Shown: positions 9,211 to 17,185 of the stretch, piece by piece | Layout: every line of letters starts with the position of its first letter | Numbering within the stretch: the first letter of the stretch is position 1 | Origin: Alkaliphilus oremlandii OhILAs | GTDB lineage: Bacteria > Bacillota > Clostridia > Peptostreptococcales > Natronincolaceae | Direction: 5' to 3' | Length of the DNA: 64,000 nt | Assembly (NCBI RefSeq): GCF_000018325.1 | Contig: NC_009922.1 | Coordinates: 2,046,001 to 2,110,000, forward strand | The notes under the pieces: generated by a model | What the model was told of the DNA's origin: nothing | The model's database searches: none | The model's input: only the letters and a program-made list of their open reading frames with translations | Position numbers and translations under genes: made by a program

Positions 9211-11352
9211 TTACGCTTTCGGTATACAGATCACTTGACCGATTTGTAGATTATTTGGATTGATTCCCGGATTTGCTTTTTCTATAGCTTCTACTGTGGT
9301 GTTAAACTTCTTTGCTAACAGATACAATGTGTCTCCCGATTTGATTGTATATGGTGTGGTTCCTGTTGGACAGCCACTTGGCGGTGGGGTTGTAGGTGGT
9401 GTTCCTGGCATACAGATTACTTGACCAATCTGTAGATTGTTCGGATTGACACCTGGGTTTGCCTTTTGTATCGCCTCTACGGTAGTGTTGTATCTCTGTG
9501 CCAATAAGTAGAACGTATCCCCTGATTTGATTGTATATGGTGTGGTTCCTGTTGGACAGCCACTTGGCGGTGGGGTAGGTGGTGTTCCTGGCATACAGAT
9601 TACTTGACCGATCTGTAGATTGTTCGGATTGACACCTGGGTTTGCTCTTTGGATTGCCTCTACAGTAGTGTTGTATCTCTGCGCTAGTAAGTAGAATGTA
9701 TCCCCTGATTTGATTGTATATGGTGTGGTTCCTGTTGGACAGCCACTTGGCGGTGGGGTAGGTGGTGTTCCTGGCATACAGATTACTTGACCGATCTGTA
9801 GATTATTCGGATCGACACCTGGATTTGCTCTTTGGATTGCCTCCACAGTAGTATTGTATCTCTGTGCTAGTAAGTAGAAAGTATCCCCCGATCTGATTGT
9901 ATATGGTGTCGTTCCTGCTGGACATTGCTGCGGTGGTGTACCCATTGGTATACAAATTACTTGACCGATTTGTAGATTATTTGGATTCAGTTCTGGGTTC
10001 GCTCTTAATATAGCATCTACTGTAGTATTGTGCTTTTGTGCGATGGAGAAGATGGTATCTCCTGCTTTTACCGTATATGGTGTTGTTCCGATTGGACATT
10101 GCTGCGGTGGTGTACCCATTGGTATACAAATTACTTGACCGATTTGTAGATTATTTGGATTCAGTCCTGGATTCGCTCTTAATATAGCATCTACTGTAGT
10201 ATTGTGCTTTTGTGCGATGGAGAAGATGGTATCTCCTGCTTTTACTGTGTATGGTGTTGTTCCGATTGGACATTGCTGCGGTGGTGTACCCATTGGTATA
10301 CAAATTACTTGGCCGATTTGTAGATTATTTGGATTCAGTCCTGGGTTCGCTCTTAATATAGCATCTACTGTAGTATTGTGCTTTTGTGCGATGGAGAAAA
10401 TGGTATCTCCTGCTTTTACTGTATATGGTGTTGTTCCGATTGGACATTGCTGCGGTGGTGTACCCATTGGTATACAAATTACTTGACCGATTTGTAGGTT
10501 ATTTGGATTCAGTCCTGGGTTCGCTCTTAATATAGCATCTACTGTAGTATTGTGCTTTTGTGCGATGGAGAAGATGGTATCTCCTGCTTTTACTGTGTAT
10601 GGTGTTGTTCCGATTGGACATTGCTGCGGTGGTGTACCCATTGGTATACAAATTATTTGACCGATTTGTAGGTTATTTGGATTCAGTCCTGGGTTCGCTC
10701 TTAATATAGCATCTACTGTAGTATTGTGCTTTTGTGCGATGGAGAAGATAGTATCTCCTGCTTTTACCGTATATGGTGTTGTTCCGATTGGACATTTCTG
10801 TGGCGGTGTACCCATTGGTATGCAAATTTGCTGTCCTATCTGTAGATTATCAGGATTTACATTTGGATTTGCTGCAATCAGTGCATCTACGCTGATGTTA
10901 TACCTTCTAGCGATGGAGAAGAAAGTATCTCCTGGTCTTACGATGTAAGGCGTTGTTCCAACTGGACAAGTTTGTGGCGGTGGCGTCGTTTTCGGTATAC
11001 AGATTACTTGACCAACATAGAGCGCATCTGGATTTACATTTGGATTTGCTGCAATCAGCGCATCTACGCTGATGTTATACCTTCTAGCGATGGAGAAGAA
11101 AGTATCTCCTGCTTTAACGGTGTAATAGGTTCCCCCTGGGCATGGTGGCTGCGGCTGTGGTTGTGACATCGGTACACAAATAATTTGCCCTATATATAAT
11201 GAATTAGGATTTACATTTGGATTTGCTGCCATCAGAGCCGCTACAGTCGTATTGCATCTTATGGCTATGTTGTAAAATGTATCCCCTGCTTTTACCATAT
11301 AAGGCATTGTACCCATGGGGCATTTATTTGGCATATAGCTGTTATAATACAT
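9211..11352 (-). CDS. Protein made of 12 tandem LysM repeats
   Basis: LysM modules bind N-acetylglucosamine polymers such as peptidoglycan. The 713 residues are almost entirely 12 LysM units of 58-61 residues, each with a YTVKAGDT-type start, an NP turn and a NLQIGQxICIP end. Units 4-8 are nearly identical to one another; units 9-12 form a second group joined by Pro-rich linkers (TPPTPPPSG). Each unit carries two cysteines (one before the GTTPY segment, one in ICIP), so disulphide cross-linking is possible. There is no signal peptide, membrane anchor or enzymatic domain. LysM proteins without a signal peptide in spore formers include coat and cortex proteins such as SafA, so a spore-layer role is a reasonable inference. 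AAGGAGG precedes the ATG. Confidence 0.9.
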   Translation of the reverse strand: MYYNSYMPNKCPMGTMPYMVKAGDTFYNIAIRCNTTVAALMAANPNVNPNSLYIGQIICVPMSQPQPQPPCPGGTYYTVKAGDTFFSIARRYNISVDALIAANPNVNPDALYVGQVICIPKTTPPPQTCPVGTTPYIVRPGDTFFSIARRYNISVDALIAANPNVNPDNLQIGQQICIPMGTPPQKCPIGTTPYTVKAGDTIFSIAQKHNTTVDAILRANPGLNPNNLQIGQIICIPMGTPPQQCPIGTTPYTVKAGDTIFSIAQKHNTTVDAILRANPGLNPNNLQIGQVICIPMGTPPQQCPIGTTPYTVKAGDTIFSIAQKHNTTVDAILRANPGLNPNNLQIGQVICIPMGTPPQQCPIGTTPYTVKAGDTIFSIAQKHNTTVDAILRANPGLNPNNLQIGQVICIPMGTPPQQCPIGTTPYTVKAGDTIFSIAQKHNTTVDAILRANPELNPNNLQIGQVICIPMGTPPQQCPAGTTPYTIRSGDTFYLLAQRYNTTVEAIQRANPGVDPNNLQIGQVICMPGTPPTPPPSGCPTGTTPYTIKSGDTFYLLAQRYNTTVEAIQRANPGVNPNNLQIGQVICMPGTPPTPPPSGCPTGTTPYTIKSGDTFYLLAQRYNTTVEAIQKANPGVNPNNLQIGQVICMPGTPPTTPPPSGCPTGTTPYTIKSGDTLYLLAKKFNTTVEAIEKANPGINPNNLQIGQVICIPKA
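9921..10790 (-). repeat. Five near-identical 174-bp tandem repeats inside the LysM gene
   Basis: The segment GACATT(G/T)CTG recurs at 9921, 10095, 10269, 10443, 10617 and 10791, exactly 174 bp apart, and the sequence between is nearly identical in every unit. Each unit encodes one 58-residue LysM module. The third-codon positions are conserved too, which points to recent duplication rather than old repeats under protein selection. Confidence 0.95.
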
Positions 11353-11466
11353 TGATTAACCTCCTTATTAATAAAATTTGTATAGACTATAAACATCGCC
11401 TTAGTTTACTTACTACAGTATATTCAGGAGGTCGAAATTGGTTCGAAAAATTTTTACCCTTATTTT

Positions 11467-11515
11467 TCAAAAAATTAAGACCCTAAAAATAGACTTCTAT
11501 CCTCTATTTTTAGGG
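11467..11515 (-). terminator. terminator of the ABC exporter operon
   Basis: CCCTAAAAATAGA (11481-11493) pairs perfectly with TCTATTTTTAGGG (11503-11515), giving a 13-bp stem. On the minus strand it is followed by TCTTAATTTTTTG. It starts about 10 nt after the stop codon at 11525. Confidence 0.85.
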
Positions 11516-11524
11516 CCCGTTCTA

Positions 11525-13360
11525 TCAATTGCTCAGGATTTTTTTCCCTTGTTCTTCTAAAAATTGATTGGTATATAGCTTGTAATAATAGCCTTTCTGT
11601 TTCAGTAACTGATGATGATTTCCTTCTTCAATTACAGCGCCATCCTTAATCACTAGTATCCGATCCGCAGAACGAATGGTGGATAGTCGATGGGCAATAA
11701 TAAAACTGGTTCTACCACTTAAAGCCTTATCAATGGCCTTTTGGATCATTTGCTCTGTCTCTGTATCAATAGAAGATGTAGCTTCATCTAAAATAAAGAT
11801 TTTAGGATCCGCTATGATTGCTCTTGCAAAAGAAATCAACTGCTTTTCTCCTGTAGATAGTAGGCCTCCTCCTTCTCCAACCTCGGAATCATAACCATTT
11901 TCCAGCTTCATAATAAATTCATGGGCATTCACTAACTTTGCTGCTCTTACGATCTCCACTTCACTGGCATCCAGCTTCCCATACTGAATATTTTCTCTTA
12001 TGGTTCCACTGAACAAATGTGGGTTTTGGAGTACATAGCCTAGATTGCTATGGAGCCAGAGCAGTGGCATATCCTTATAATCTACGCCATCAATTAGAAT
12101 TTTACCAGAAGTAGGTTCATAAAAACGGCAGGCCAAATTTACTATAGTACTTTTTCCAGACCCCGTTTCTCCAACCAAAGCGATGGTTTCTCCTGCCTTC
12201 ACCTTTAAATTGAAATTTTGTAGAATCGGCTCCTCCGCATTATAATAGAATGAAACATTTTGAAACTCCATATTTCCTTTAATGGGAGAAATACCTGTAT
12301 CTTTAAAGCCATACCCCTTCCCGTAGCGCTCCTCTACCGCCCGACTGTCTTTGATCTCTGGCTCTGTATCGATCATAGAAAGTACTCTTTCGGCAGAAGC
12401 CTGAGCGGATTGAAGCTCTGCAAGAACCCTAGCAATTTCACGAACAGGTTCAAAAAACTGGATGGTATAGGATATAAAAGCGACCAAGGTACCGTAGCTC
12501 ACTGCATTTTCCATAACACCATTGCCACCCTTCCACAGTGCTAAAGCAGTTCCAATGCTAGATAAGGTCAAAATAATGGGCAGATACAGGGCAGAAAAAA
12601 TTGCGGCTCGAATGGAGTTCACCTTCATTTCTCCTGTCATTTCCTTAAATTCATGTAATGCTTCTTCCTCACGGCTTAATATTTTTGTAGTTTTTGCCCC
12701 CATAATTCCTTCGTTAAATGCGCCTGTAATTCGCGAATTTATTTTTCTTACGATTCGATAGCTATGAAGCATTTTCTTTTGGAAATAAAGACTGATTATC
12801 GCTAATACTGGGATAACTGAAAGGGTAATCAAAGCTAGCCTCCAGTTTAGGTAAACCATTACCACCATTACAGCGATCATCTTTGCAAAACCCCACACCA
12901 AATCTACCAATCCCCAAGATATGGTCTCTCCTAATCGGTTGATATCCGAGGTCATTCTTGCCATCAACCACCCTACAGCTTTGTTATCATAATAGGAAAA
13001 AGAAAGCTCTTGAAGTCTTTGAAAGCCGATTTTTCGGATATCATAGGATAGACCCACCTCTACATTCCCAGCAAATACAATGAACAGTCCAATACAAATC
13101 GATATGATCACTACCAACGCCACATAAATGAAAGTAAATGCTCCGATGCCTTCCGTTGTGGCTGGAATAATAAAGTTGTCGATTGCAATCTTCGTCATAT
13201 AGGGAAAGATCGCTTCAATTGCTGCCACTACAACCAGTACAATGGCCATTAGGATTAAATCCTTTTGATAGGGCTTTGTATACTTTAACAATCCCTTCCA
13301 TATTTTCAAAGTCTCCCCTCTCGTATATTCCTGTTCTTTCAATCCATCCTGTTTACTCAT
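11525..13360 (-). CDS. ABC exporter half-transporter, subunit with intact catalytic Glu
   Basis: Six transmembrane helices (about residues 35-330) are fused to an ATP-binding domain. Walker A is GETGSGKST, Walker B ends FILDEATSS with the catalytic Glu present, and the switch is IIAHRLSTI. The signature, LLSTGEKQ, departs from LSGGQ. Together with the partner gene 36 bp upstream this matches heterodimeric exporters such as BmrCD or TM287/288, where one ATP site is degenerate: this subunit gives the degenerate signature and the active Walker B. Substrate unknown; lipids or drugs are usual. GAGAGGTGA precedes the ATG. Second gene of a two-gene operon ending in the terminator at 11467-11515. Confidence 0.93.
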   Translation of the reverse strand: MSKQDGLKEQEYTRGETLKIWKGLLKYTKPYQKDLILMAIVLVVVAAIEAIFPYMTKIAIDNFIIPATTEGIGAFTFIYVALVVIISICIGLFIVFAGNVEVGLSYDIRKIGFQRLQELSFSYYDNKAVGWLMARMTSDINRLGETISWGLVDLVWGFAKMIAVMVVMVYLNWRLALITLSVIPVLAIISLYFQKKMLHSYRIVRKINSRITGAFNEGIMGAKTTKILSREEEALHEFKEMTGEMKVNSIRAAIFSALYLPIILTLSSIGTALALWKGGNGVMENAVSYGTLVAFISYTIQFFEPVREIARVLAELQSAQASAERVLSMIDTEPEIKDSRAVEERYGKGYGFKDTGISPIKGNMEFQNVSFYYNAEEPILQNFNLKVKAGETIALVGETGSGKSTIVNLACRFYEPTSGKILIDGVDYKDMPLLWLHSNLGYVLQNPHLFSGTIRENIQYGKLDASEVEIVRAAKLVNAHEFIMKLENGYDSEVGEGGGLLSTGEKQLISFARAIIADPKIFILDEATSSIDTETEQMIQKAIDKALSGRTSFIIAHRLSTIRSADRILVIKDGAVIEEGNHHQLLKQKGYYYKLYTNQFLEEQGKKILSN

Positions 13361-13396
13361 TTCTCGTCACCTCTCATCCAAATACATTCAATATCA

Positions 13397-15208
13397 TTAA
13401 ATCCTTTTATCTGCAACGATTTCTTCTTGCCCTTCTATAGAATTCTGAATCTCCCACACTCTTCGATACAATCCATTATTGTTCATCAACTCTGTATGAT
13501 TACCGATTTCAGTAATTTTTCCCTTTTCAAGCACAATAATAAAATCGGCCTCAGAAAGAGTGGTGATTCTATGGGAAATAATAAAGGTTGTCGCCTTATT
13601 CTTGCGGCTTTTTAGAGCATTTCTGATTTCATTATCTGTTTCCGTATCCACCGCACTTAGAGAATCATCAAATATGACAATTGGACTATTTCCAATTAAT
13701 GTTCTAGCGATTGCAACCCTTTGCTTTTGTCCACCGGATAAAGAAACGCCTCGCTCACCTACCATGGTCTCGTATCCTTGGTCAAACTCTAAAATTGTAT
13801 CATGGATTGACGCTACTTTAGCAACTTGGAAGACTTCGTCATCGGAAGACCTTGGTTTTGCCAATTTAATATTATCTCTGATAGATTTTGCAAAGAGAAA
13901 AGGTTCCTGCAACACCACACCTACATTTTTACGAACCCAGACTTTATCCATGTCTTTTAATTCATGTCCGTCTACCTTAATAGAACCGCCTTGATAGTCA
14001 TATAATCTTGCCATTAAATAAGCCAATGTACTTTTTCCTGCGCCCGTTGGCCCTAAAATAGCAACAGTTTGACCCTCTTTTACCTCAAAGGAAATATTAT
14101 CAAAAATAGGTTTGTTTTTTTCATATTCAAAATAAACATTGTCAAATTGAATATTTCCTCTGATCATCGGTCTTTCGTTATTCTCTACCATCTGCTCCCT
14201 TTGTTCATCTAATATCTCCTGTATTCTTTCTACAGCAACTAAGGTTTTTCCCATATCGCCGATAATCCTACCCAGTTGTCGAATTGGCCATAAAAGCATT
14301 CCTTCATATGTAGTGAATACAACTAAAGTTCCTAAAGTGATGGTCCCATTTGCGGTCCAATAGGCACCTACAATGAGAACTAATGCAATCTGTAGAAAGC
14401 AAATTAAATCTGAGGAAGACCAATAAAGAGCTAGTAGCCTTATGATTCGATTGGTTAATCGACGATGAACACTATTTTTTTCTTCAAATTTTTGGATTTC
14501 ATAATCCTGTCTCGCAAAAGCTCTCACGACACGAACCCCTGTTAAATTTTCCTGTAAAACAGTGGACATCTTGGCTTCGGATTCATCATATTGCTGAAAT
14601 GCATCTTTGATCTTCTTAAAAAAGATGATCGCAAATGTAAATATAATCGGTACGGCAATCATGGATATCAATGTCATCTTCAAATGTAAATTCAGCATAA
14701 TCACTAGTACGAACCCTAGTATGAACAAAGCGCTTCCAATTTCCACAAACTGTACTCCTAAAAATCTTCGAATATTCTCTACATCAGAAGTGCAGCGCTG
14801 TATGAGATCTCCAGTTTCTGCTTTCACATGATATTCGTAGTGCAAATGCTGCAAATGATCATACAGTTGATCCTTGATTTTCTTTGCCGTAGATTCTGCA
14901 GCGGTGGATGCTAATTTTCCTTTTAAATACAAAAACACACCATTTATCACGGTTAAAGCGACTAATAGAATTGCCATCATCCAAATGTTGTCCCGTAGCT
15001 TCTCAACGCCACCAAGCCTTTGAATTAATCCAAACATTGTCCCTGTATTCTCTACAGGAGCATCTCCAATAATAGAGTCTATTGTGGTTCGAATAATCAA
15101 AGGATTGATTACATTAATCAACGTAGAAATTCCTATACTTAGGATGGAACCTATATATATCAATCGGTTTCCTTTCATATATTGCCAAAGCAATTTCACA
15201 TTTTTCAT
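13397..15208 (-). CDS. ABC exporter half-transporter, subunit with degenerate Walker B
   Basis: First gene of the exporter operon. Six membrane helices are followed by an ATP-binding domain with Walker A GPTGAGKST, canonical signature LSGGQKQRVAIARTL and switch IISHRITTL. Walker B reads IVIFDDSLSA, so Asp replaces the catalytic Glu. Its Walker motifs therefore pair with the partner's altered signature to form the degenerate site, while its good signature pairs with the partner's good Walker B. This complementary pattern is direct evidence that the two products form one heterodimer. The ATG follows AAAGTGAGGA. A Sec-MsrA gene and a 52-codon gene lie upstream on the same strand, separated by hairpins, so they are probably not co-transcribed. 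Confidence 0.93.
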   Translation of the reverse strand: MKNVKLLWQYMKGNRLIYIGSILSIGISTLINVINPLIIRTTIDSIIGDAPVENTGTMFGLIQRLGGVEKLRDNIWMMAILLVALTVINGVFLYLKGKLASTAAESTAKKIKDQLYDHLQHLHYEYHVKAETGDLIQRCTSDVENIRRFLGVQFVEIGSALFILGFVLVIMLNLHLKMTLISMIAVPIIFTFAIIFFKKIKDAFQQYDESEAKMSTVLQENLTGVRVVRAFARQDYEIQKFEEKNSVHRRLTNRIIRLLALYWSSSDLICFLQIALVLIVGAYWTANGTITLGTLVVFTTYEGMLLWPIRQLGRIIGDMGKTLVAVERIQEILDEQREQMVENNERPMIRGNIQFDNVYFEYEKNKPIFDNISFEVKEGQTVAILGPTGAGKSTLAYLMARLYDYQGGSIKVDGHELKDMDKVWVRKNVGVVLQEPFLFAKSIRDNIKLAKPRSSDDEVFQVAKVASIHDTILEFDQGYETMVGERGVSLSGGQKQRVAIARTLIGNSPIVIFDDSLSAVDTETDNEIRNALKSRKNKATTFIISHRITTLSEADFIIVLEKGKITEIGNHTELMNNNGLYRRVWEIQNSIEGQEEIVADKRI

Positions 15209-15305
15209 TCTTCTGTCCTCACTTTCCTTATTGTTGTAATTTCACTCCCCATTAAATCAATCTCATTCTCCCACCCCTTAAAATTTTTAGATACTACATG
15301 GTGGA

Positions 15306-15341
15306 CAAAAATAATAAAGCCTAGGAAGTATCTTCCTAGGC
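15306..15341 (-). terminator. terminator-like hairpin with CCTAGGAA core
   Basis: GCCTAGGAA (15319-15327) pairs perfectly with TTCCTAGGC (15333-15341). On the minus strand it is followed by TTTATTATTTTTG. It shares its core with the hairpin at 15421-15451 but no gene ends right before it; it could be a second terminator for the 52-codon gene or an attenuator before the exporter genes. Confidence 0.5.
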
Positions 15342-15420
15342 CATGTACAATATTATATCCATGAAAATTAAACGACGATCAGTACAGAACAGATCGATGT
15401 AATCTCACTATAATAAAACA

Positions 15421-15451
15421 TAAAAAACCTAGGAAGGCAAACCCTCCTAGG
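15421..15451 (-). terminator. terminator of the 52-codon gene
   Basis: On the minus strand CCTAGGAGGG and CCTTCCTAGG form a stem (15428-15451) followed directly by TTTTTTA. It begins about 11 nt past the stop codon at 15462. Confidence 0.8.
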
Positions 15452-15461
15452 CAATAAGTTT

Positions 15462-15620
15462 TTATTTATTGTCAAAGATGATCCACTTTCTCTCAGTTAA
15501 CACATTATTTAATTTTGAACGCACTACACCTGTATTTACAAAAAATAATGGATGATCATTGCTGATGCCAAATACATTATGTTTATTCTTTACGTTGTTA
15601 ACTAAGTTTAACTGTCTCAT
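15462..15620 (-). CDS. Small orphan protein of 52 residues
   Basis: A short frame with gene-like signals on both sides. The ATG at 15620 follows GAGGAGGTG at 5-7 nt, a sigma-A promoter lies at 15651-15679, and a terminator follows at 15421-15451. The product starts MRQLNLVNNVKNKHNVFGIS, contains a DHPLFFVNTG stretch and ends KWIIFDNK. It is basic at the start, has no Cys, no signal peptide and no membrane segment. I do not recognise it. It sits between msrA and a two-gene ABC exporter on the same strand, but with its own promoter and terminator it looks monocistronic. A small peptide substrate for the exporter is conceivable but unsupported. Confidence 0.7.
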   Translation of the reverse strand: MRQLNLVNNVKNKHNVFGISNDHPLFFVNTGVVRSKLNNVLTERKWIIFDNK

Positions 15621-15650
15621 CTTTACACCTCCTCATTCATAATTATCTAA

Positions 15651-15679
15651 ATTATACCATGTGTACTATTTAGTAGCAA
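15651..15679 (-). promoter_or_regulatory. sigma-A promoter of the 52-codon gene
   Basis: On the minus strand TTGCTA (15674-15679) and TATAAT (15651-15656) are 17 bp apart. The expected start point is about 25-30 nt upstream of the ATG. Confidence 0.75.
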
Positions 15680-15714
15680 TCTATTTTTTTGAATTTTTTG
15701 TTAAATCTCAAATT

Positions 15715-16344
15715 TTATTTAATTTCTTCGACGATAGAAAGTACTTTCTCATACTGATCTTCTGGTAGCTCTACTAAATCCATTTCCTCTTTTAAAGAGG
15801 CAATGCTAAGATTTCCTGCGATGTAGCCATTCATTCTTGCAGCTAAAGTTGAACGCACCAAATTTCCGAAGCCGCCATAAATCGCTTTCAATGTTTGATA
15901 TAGCTTCGTTGTATTTTGTAGATAGTATTTTTGATGGTATCCTTCCGCTAAATAGAAATTTTCTAGCGGTACAATTTCAGTATATATTTTTTCTCCATTT
16001 GCAGCTTCTATTTGTCTCTTCATTTCCAATGCCTCTGATTTTTGTCCATCGTCAAGATAAAATATTCTCGACATATATTGTCTGTTTGTAGTTTCATATA
16101 CAGGATTGTGTAAATTCCAAAAGATATTTAAAAGTTCTCCATAGGTTATCACATTGGCGTCATACTGAATTTCAATCGATTCACTGTGATCACCCAAATT
16201 ATAATAACTAGGGTTGTTTGTAGTTCCTCCTGCATATCCTACTCTAGTGCTGACAACGCCTTTTATGCTCCCAAACTGAGCATCGGGTCCCCAAAATCAG
16301 CCTAAAGCAAAGACTGCAATCGACAACTTCTGATTGGTATCCAT
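15715..16344 (-). CDS. msrA: Selenocysteine-containing peptide methionine sulfoxide reductase A
   Basis: MsrA reduces methionine-S-sulfoxide in free or protein-bound methionine. The frame from the ATG at 16344 (GAGGAGA site, about 8 nt upstream) gives 209 residues with one in-frame TGA at codon 16 (16297-16299), exactly where the catalytic Cys of the GCFWG motif belongs: LG-U-FWGPDAQFG. Downstream the frame continues with GVVSTRVGYAGGTT and LGDHSESIEIQYD, all standard MsrA. A SECIS hairpin follows the TGA. So the TGA is selenocysteine, not a nonsense mutation; a Sec-MsrA has been characterised from Alkaliphilus oremlandii. There are no Cys residues in the visible remainder, so regeneration probably does not use a classical internal resolving Cys. 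A caller that ignores recoding would wrongly start it at 16197. Confidence 0.95.
16265..16299 (-). promoter_or_regulatory. bacterial SECIS element with Sec UGA codon of msrA
   Basis: After the UGA (16297-16299) and 13 nt, ATGCTC (16278-16283) pairs perfectly with GAGCAT (16265-16270) around the 7-nt loop AGTTTGG. The loop carries the GU dinucleotide that SelB recognises, about 21 nt from the UGA, inside the spacing known for bacterial SECIS elements. Confidence 0.88.
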
Positions 16345-16529
16345 ATAAATTTCTCCTCTTCCGAATATTAGTTATAGTTTTTACTGCTTTAAAAAACATA
16401 TACCCAATATTTTACGTTTTAAGCCTTCCACCTTTTTTCTCTTGGTTCTATAAATATATCTGTTGATGTAGTGCAAAGTAGCTCATTTATACTTTTAAAA
16501 TAAACATTTTTTTGAGATCCTTCTTAAGA

Positions 16530-16559
16530 TTGACCGCATCCTATTTTTTGTGATATATA
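16530..16559 (+). promoter_or_regulatory. possible promoter of the rhomboid gene
   Basis: TTGACC (16530-16535) and TATATA (16554-16559) are 18 bp apart, about 55 bp upstream of the start codon. Confidence 0.4.
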
Positions 16560-16615
16560 TAATGTTAAATAATCTTTTATTTATTCCATACCTTATATAA
16601 GAAAGTAGGTTCTTT

Positions 16616-17185
16616 ATGCTAAGAAAGATTCAATATAATTCGCCAGTTATACTAACCTTTACCCTATTATCTGCCATCTCTTTGATATTGGGGCAGATCA
16701 CAAATAATTATTCTACTATTTTACTTTTTTCCGTCTATCGAAGTTCCCTGTCCAGCATTCTATTTTATTTTAGATTGGTGGGCCATGTACTGGGTCATGC
16801 AGACCTCCAGCACTTTTTAAGCAATTTTCTTATTATATTGTTAATCGGTCCCATTTTAGAAGAAAAATATGGCTCTCGTAAAATGATCCGCATGATGGTG
16901 CTTACTGCCATTATTACAGGATTGTTAAATGTTCTATTATTCGATACTGCATTACTAGGCGCTAGTGGCATCGCCTTCATGCTAATTCTACTCAGCTCCT
17001 TCGTCAATATTAAAGAAGGTAGAATCCCGCTGACCTTAATTTTAATTCTCATTCTTTTTATCGGTAGAGAAGTGGTTGACGTATTTTTCACAGAGGATAA
17101 TATTTCTCAACTGACCCATATAGTTGGTGGCTTATGCGGTGGCATTTTTGGATTTTCTACCAATCAAAAAAACTATCGGATATGA
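16616..17185 (+). CDS. Rhomboid-family intramembrane serine protease
   Basis: A 189-residue membrane protein with about six hydrophobic helices. The catalytic Ser lies in GASGIAFM (about residue 122) and the catalytic His in LTHIVGGLCGG (about residue 172), the dyad of rhomboid proteases. The region GHVLGHADLQHFLSNFL before the Ser matches the family's conserved H-x-x-x-N loop helix. Rhomboids cut single-pass membrane proteins inside or near the bilayer. The start has only a weak site (AGTAGGTT). The last 13 bases overlap the 3' end of the convergent GGDEF-EAL gene. Substrate cannot be told from context. Confidence 0.85.
   Translation: MLRKIQYNSPVILTFTLLSAISLILGQITNNYSTILLFSVYRSSLSSILFYFRLVGHVLGHADLQHFLSNFLIILLIGPILEEKYGSRKMIRMMVLTAIITGLLNVLLFDTALLGASGIAFMLILLSSFVNIKEGRIPLTLILILILFIGREVVDVFFTEDNISQLTHIVGGLCGGIFGFSTNQKNYRI

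Noticed and set aside
9921..10790. CRISPR-like array
   Set aside because: The 174-bp units are contiguous coding repeats of LysM modules with no short repeat/unique spacer pattern.
10202..10948. Plus-strand open frames across the LysM repeats
   Set aside because: They repeat with the 174-bp period and exist only because the opposite strand codes; no ribosome sites.
11353..11430. Sporulation sigma-E or sigma-K promoter before the LysM gene
   Set aside because: A TATACAAA element resembles a sigma-E -10 but no -35 sits at the right distance.
15342..15420. Short minus-strand frame of 17 codons between the twin hairpins
   Set aside because: No ribosome-binding site and no sensible product.
15715..16344. 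msrA read as a pseudogene with a nonsense mutation
   Set aside because: The stop is UGA exactly at the catalytic Cys position and is followed by a SECIS hairpin; the rest of the frame is intact.
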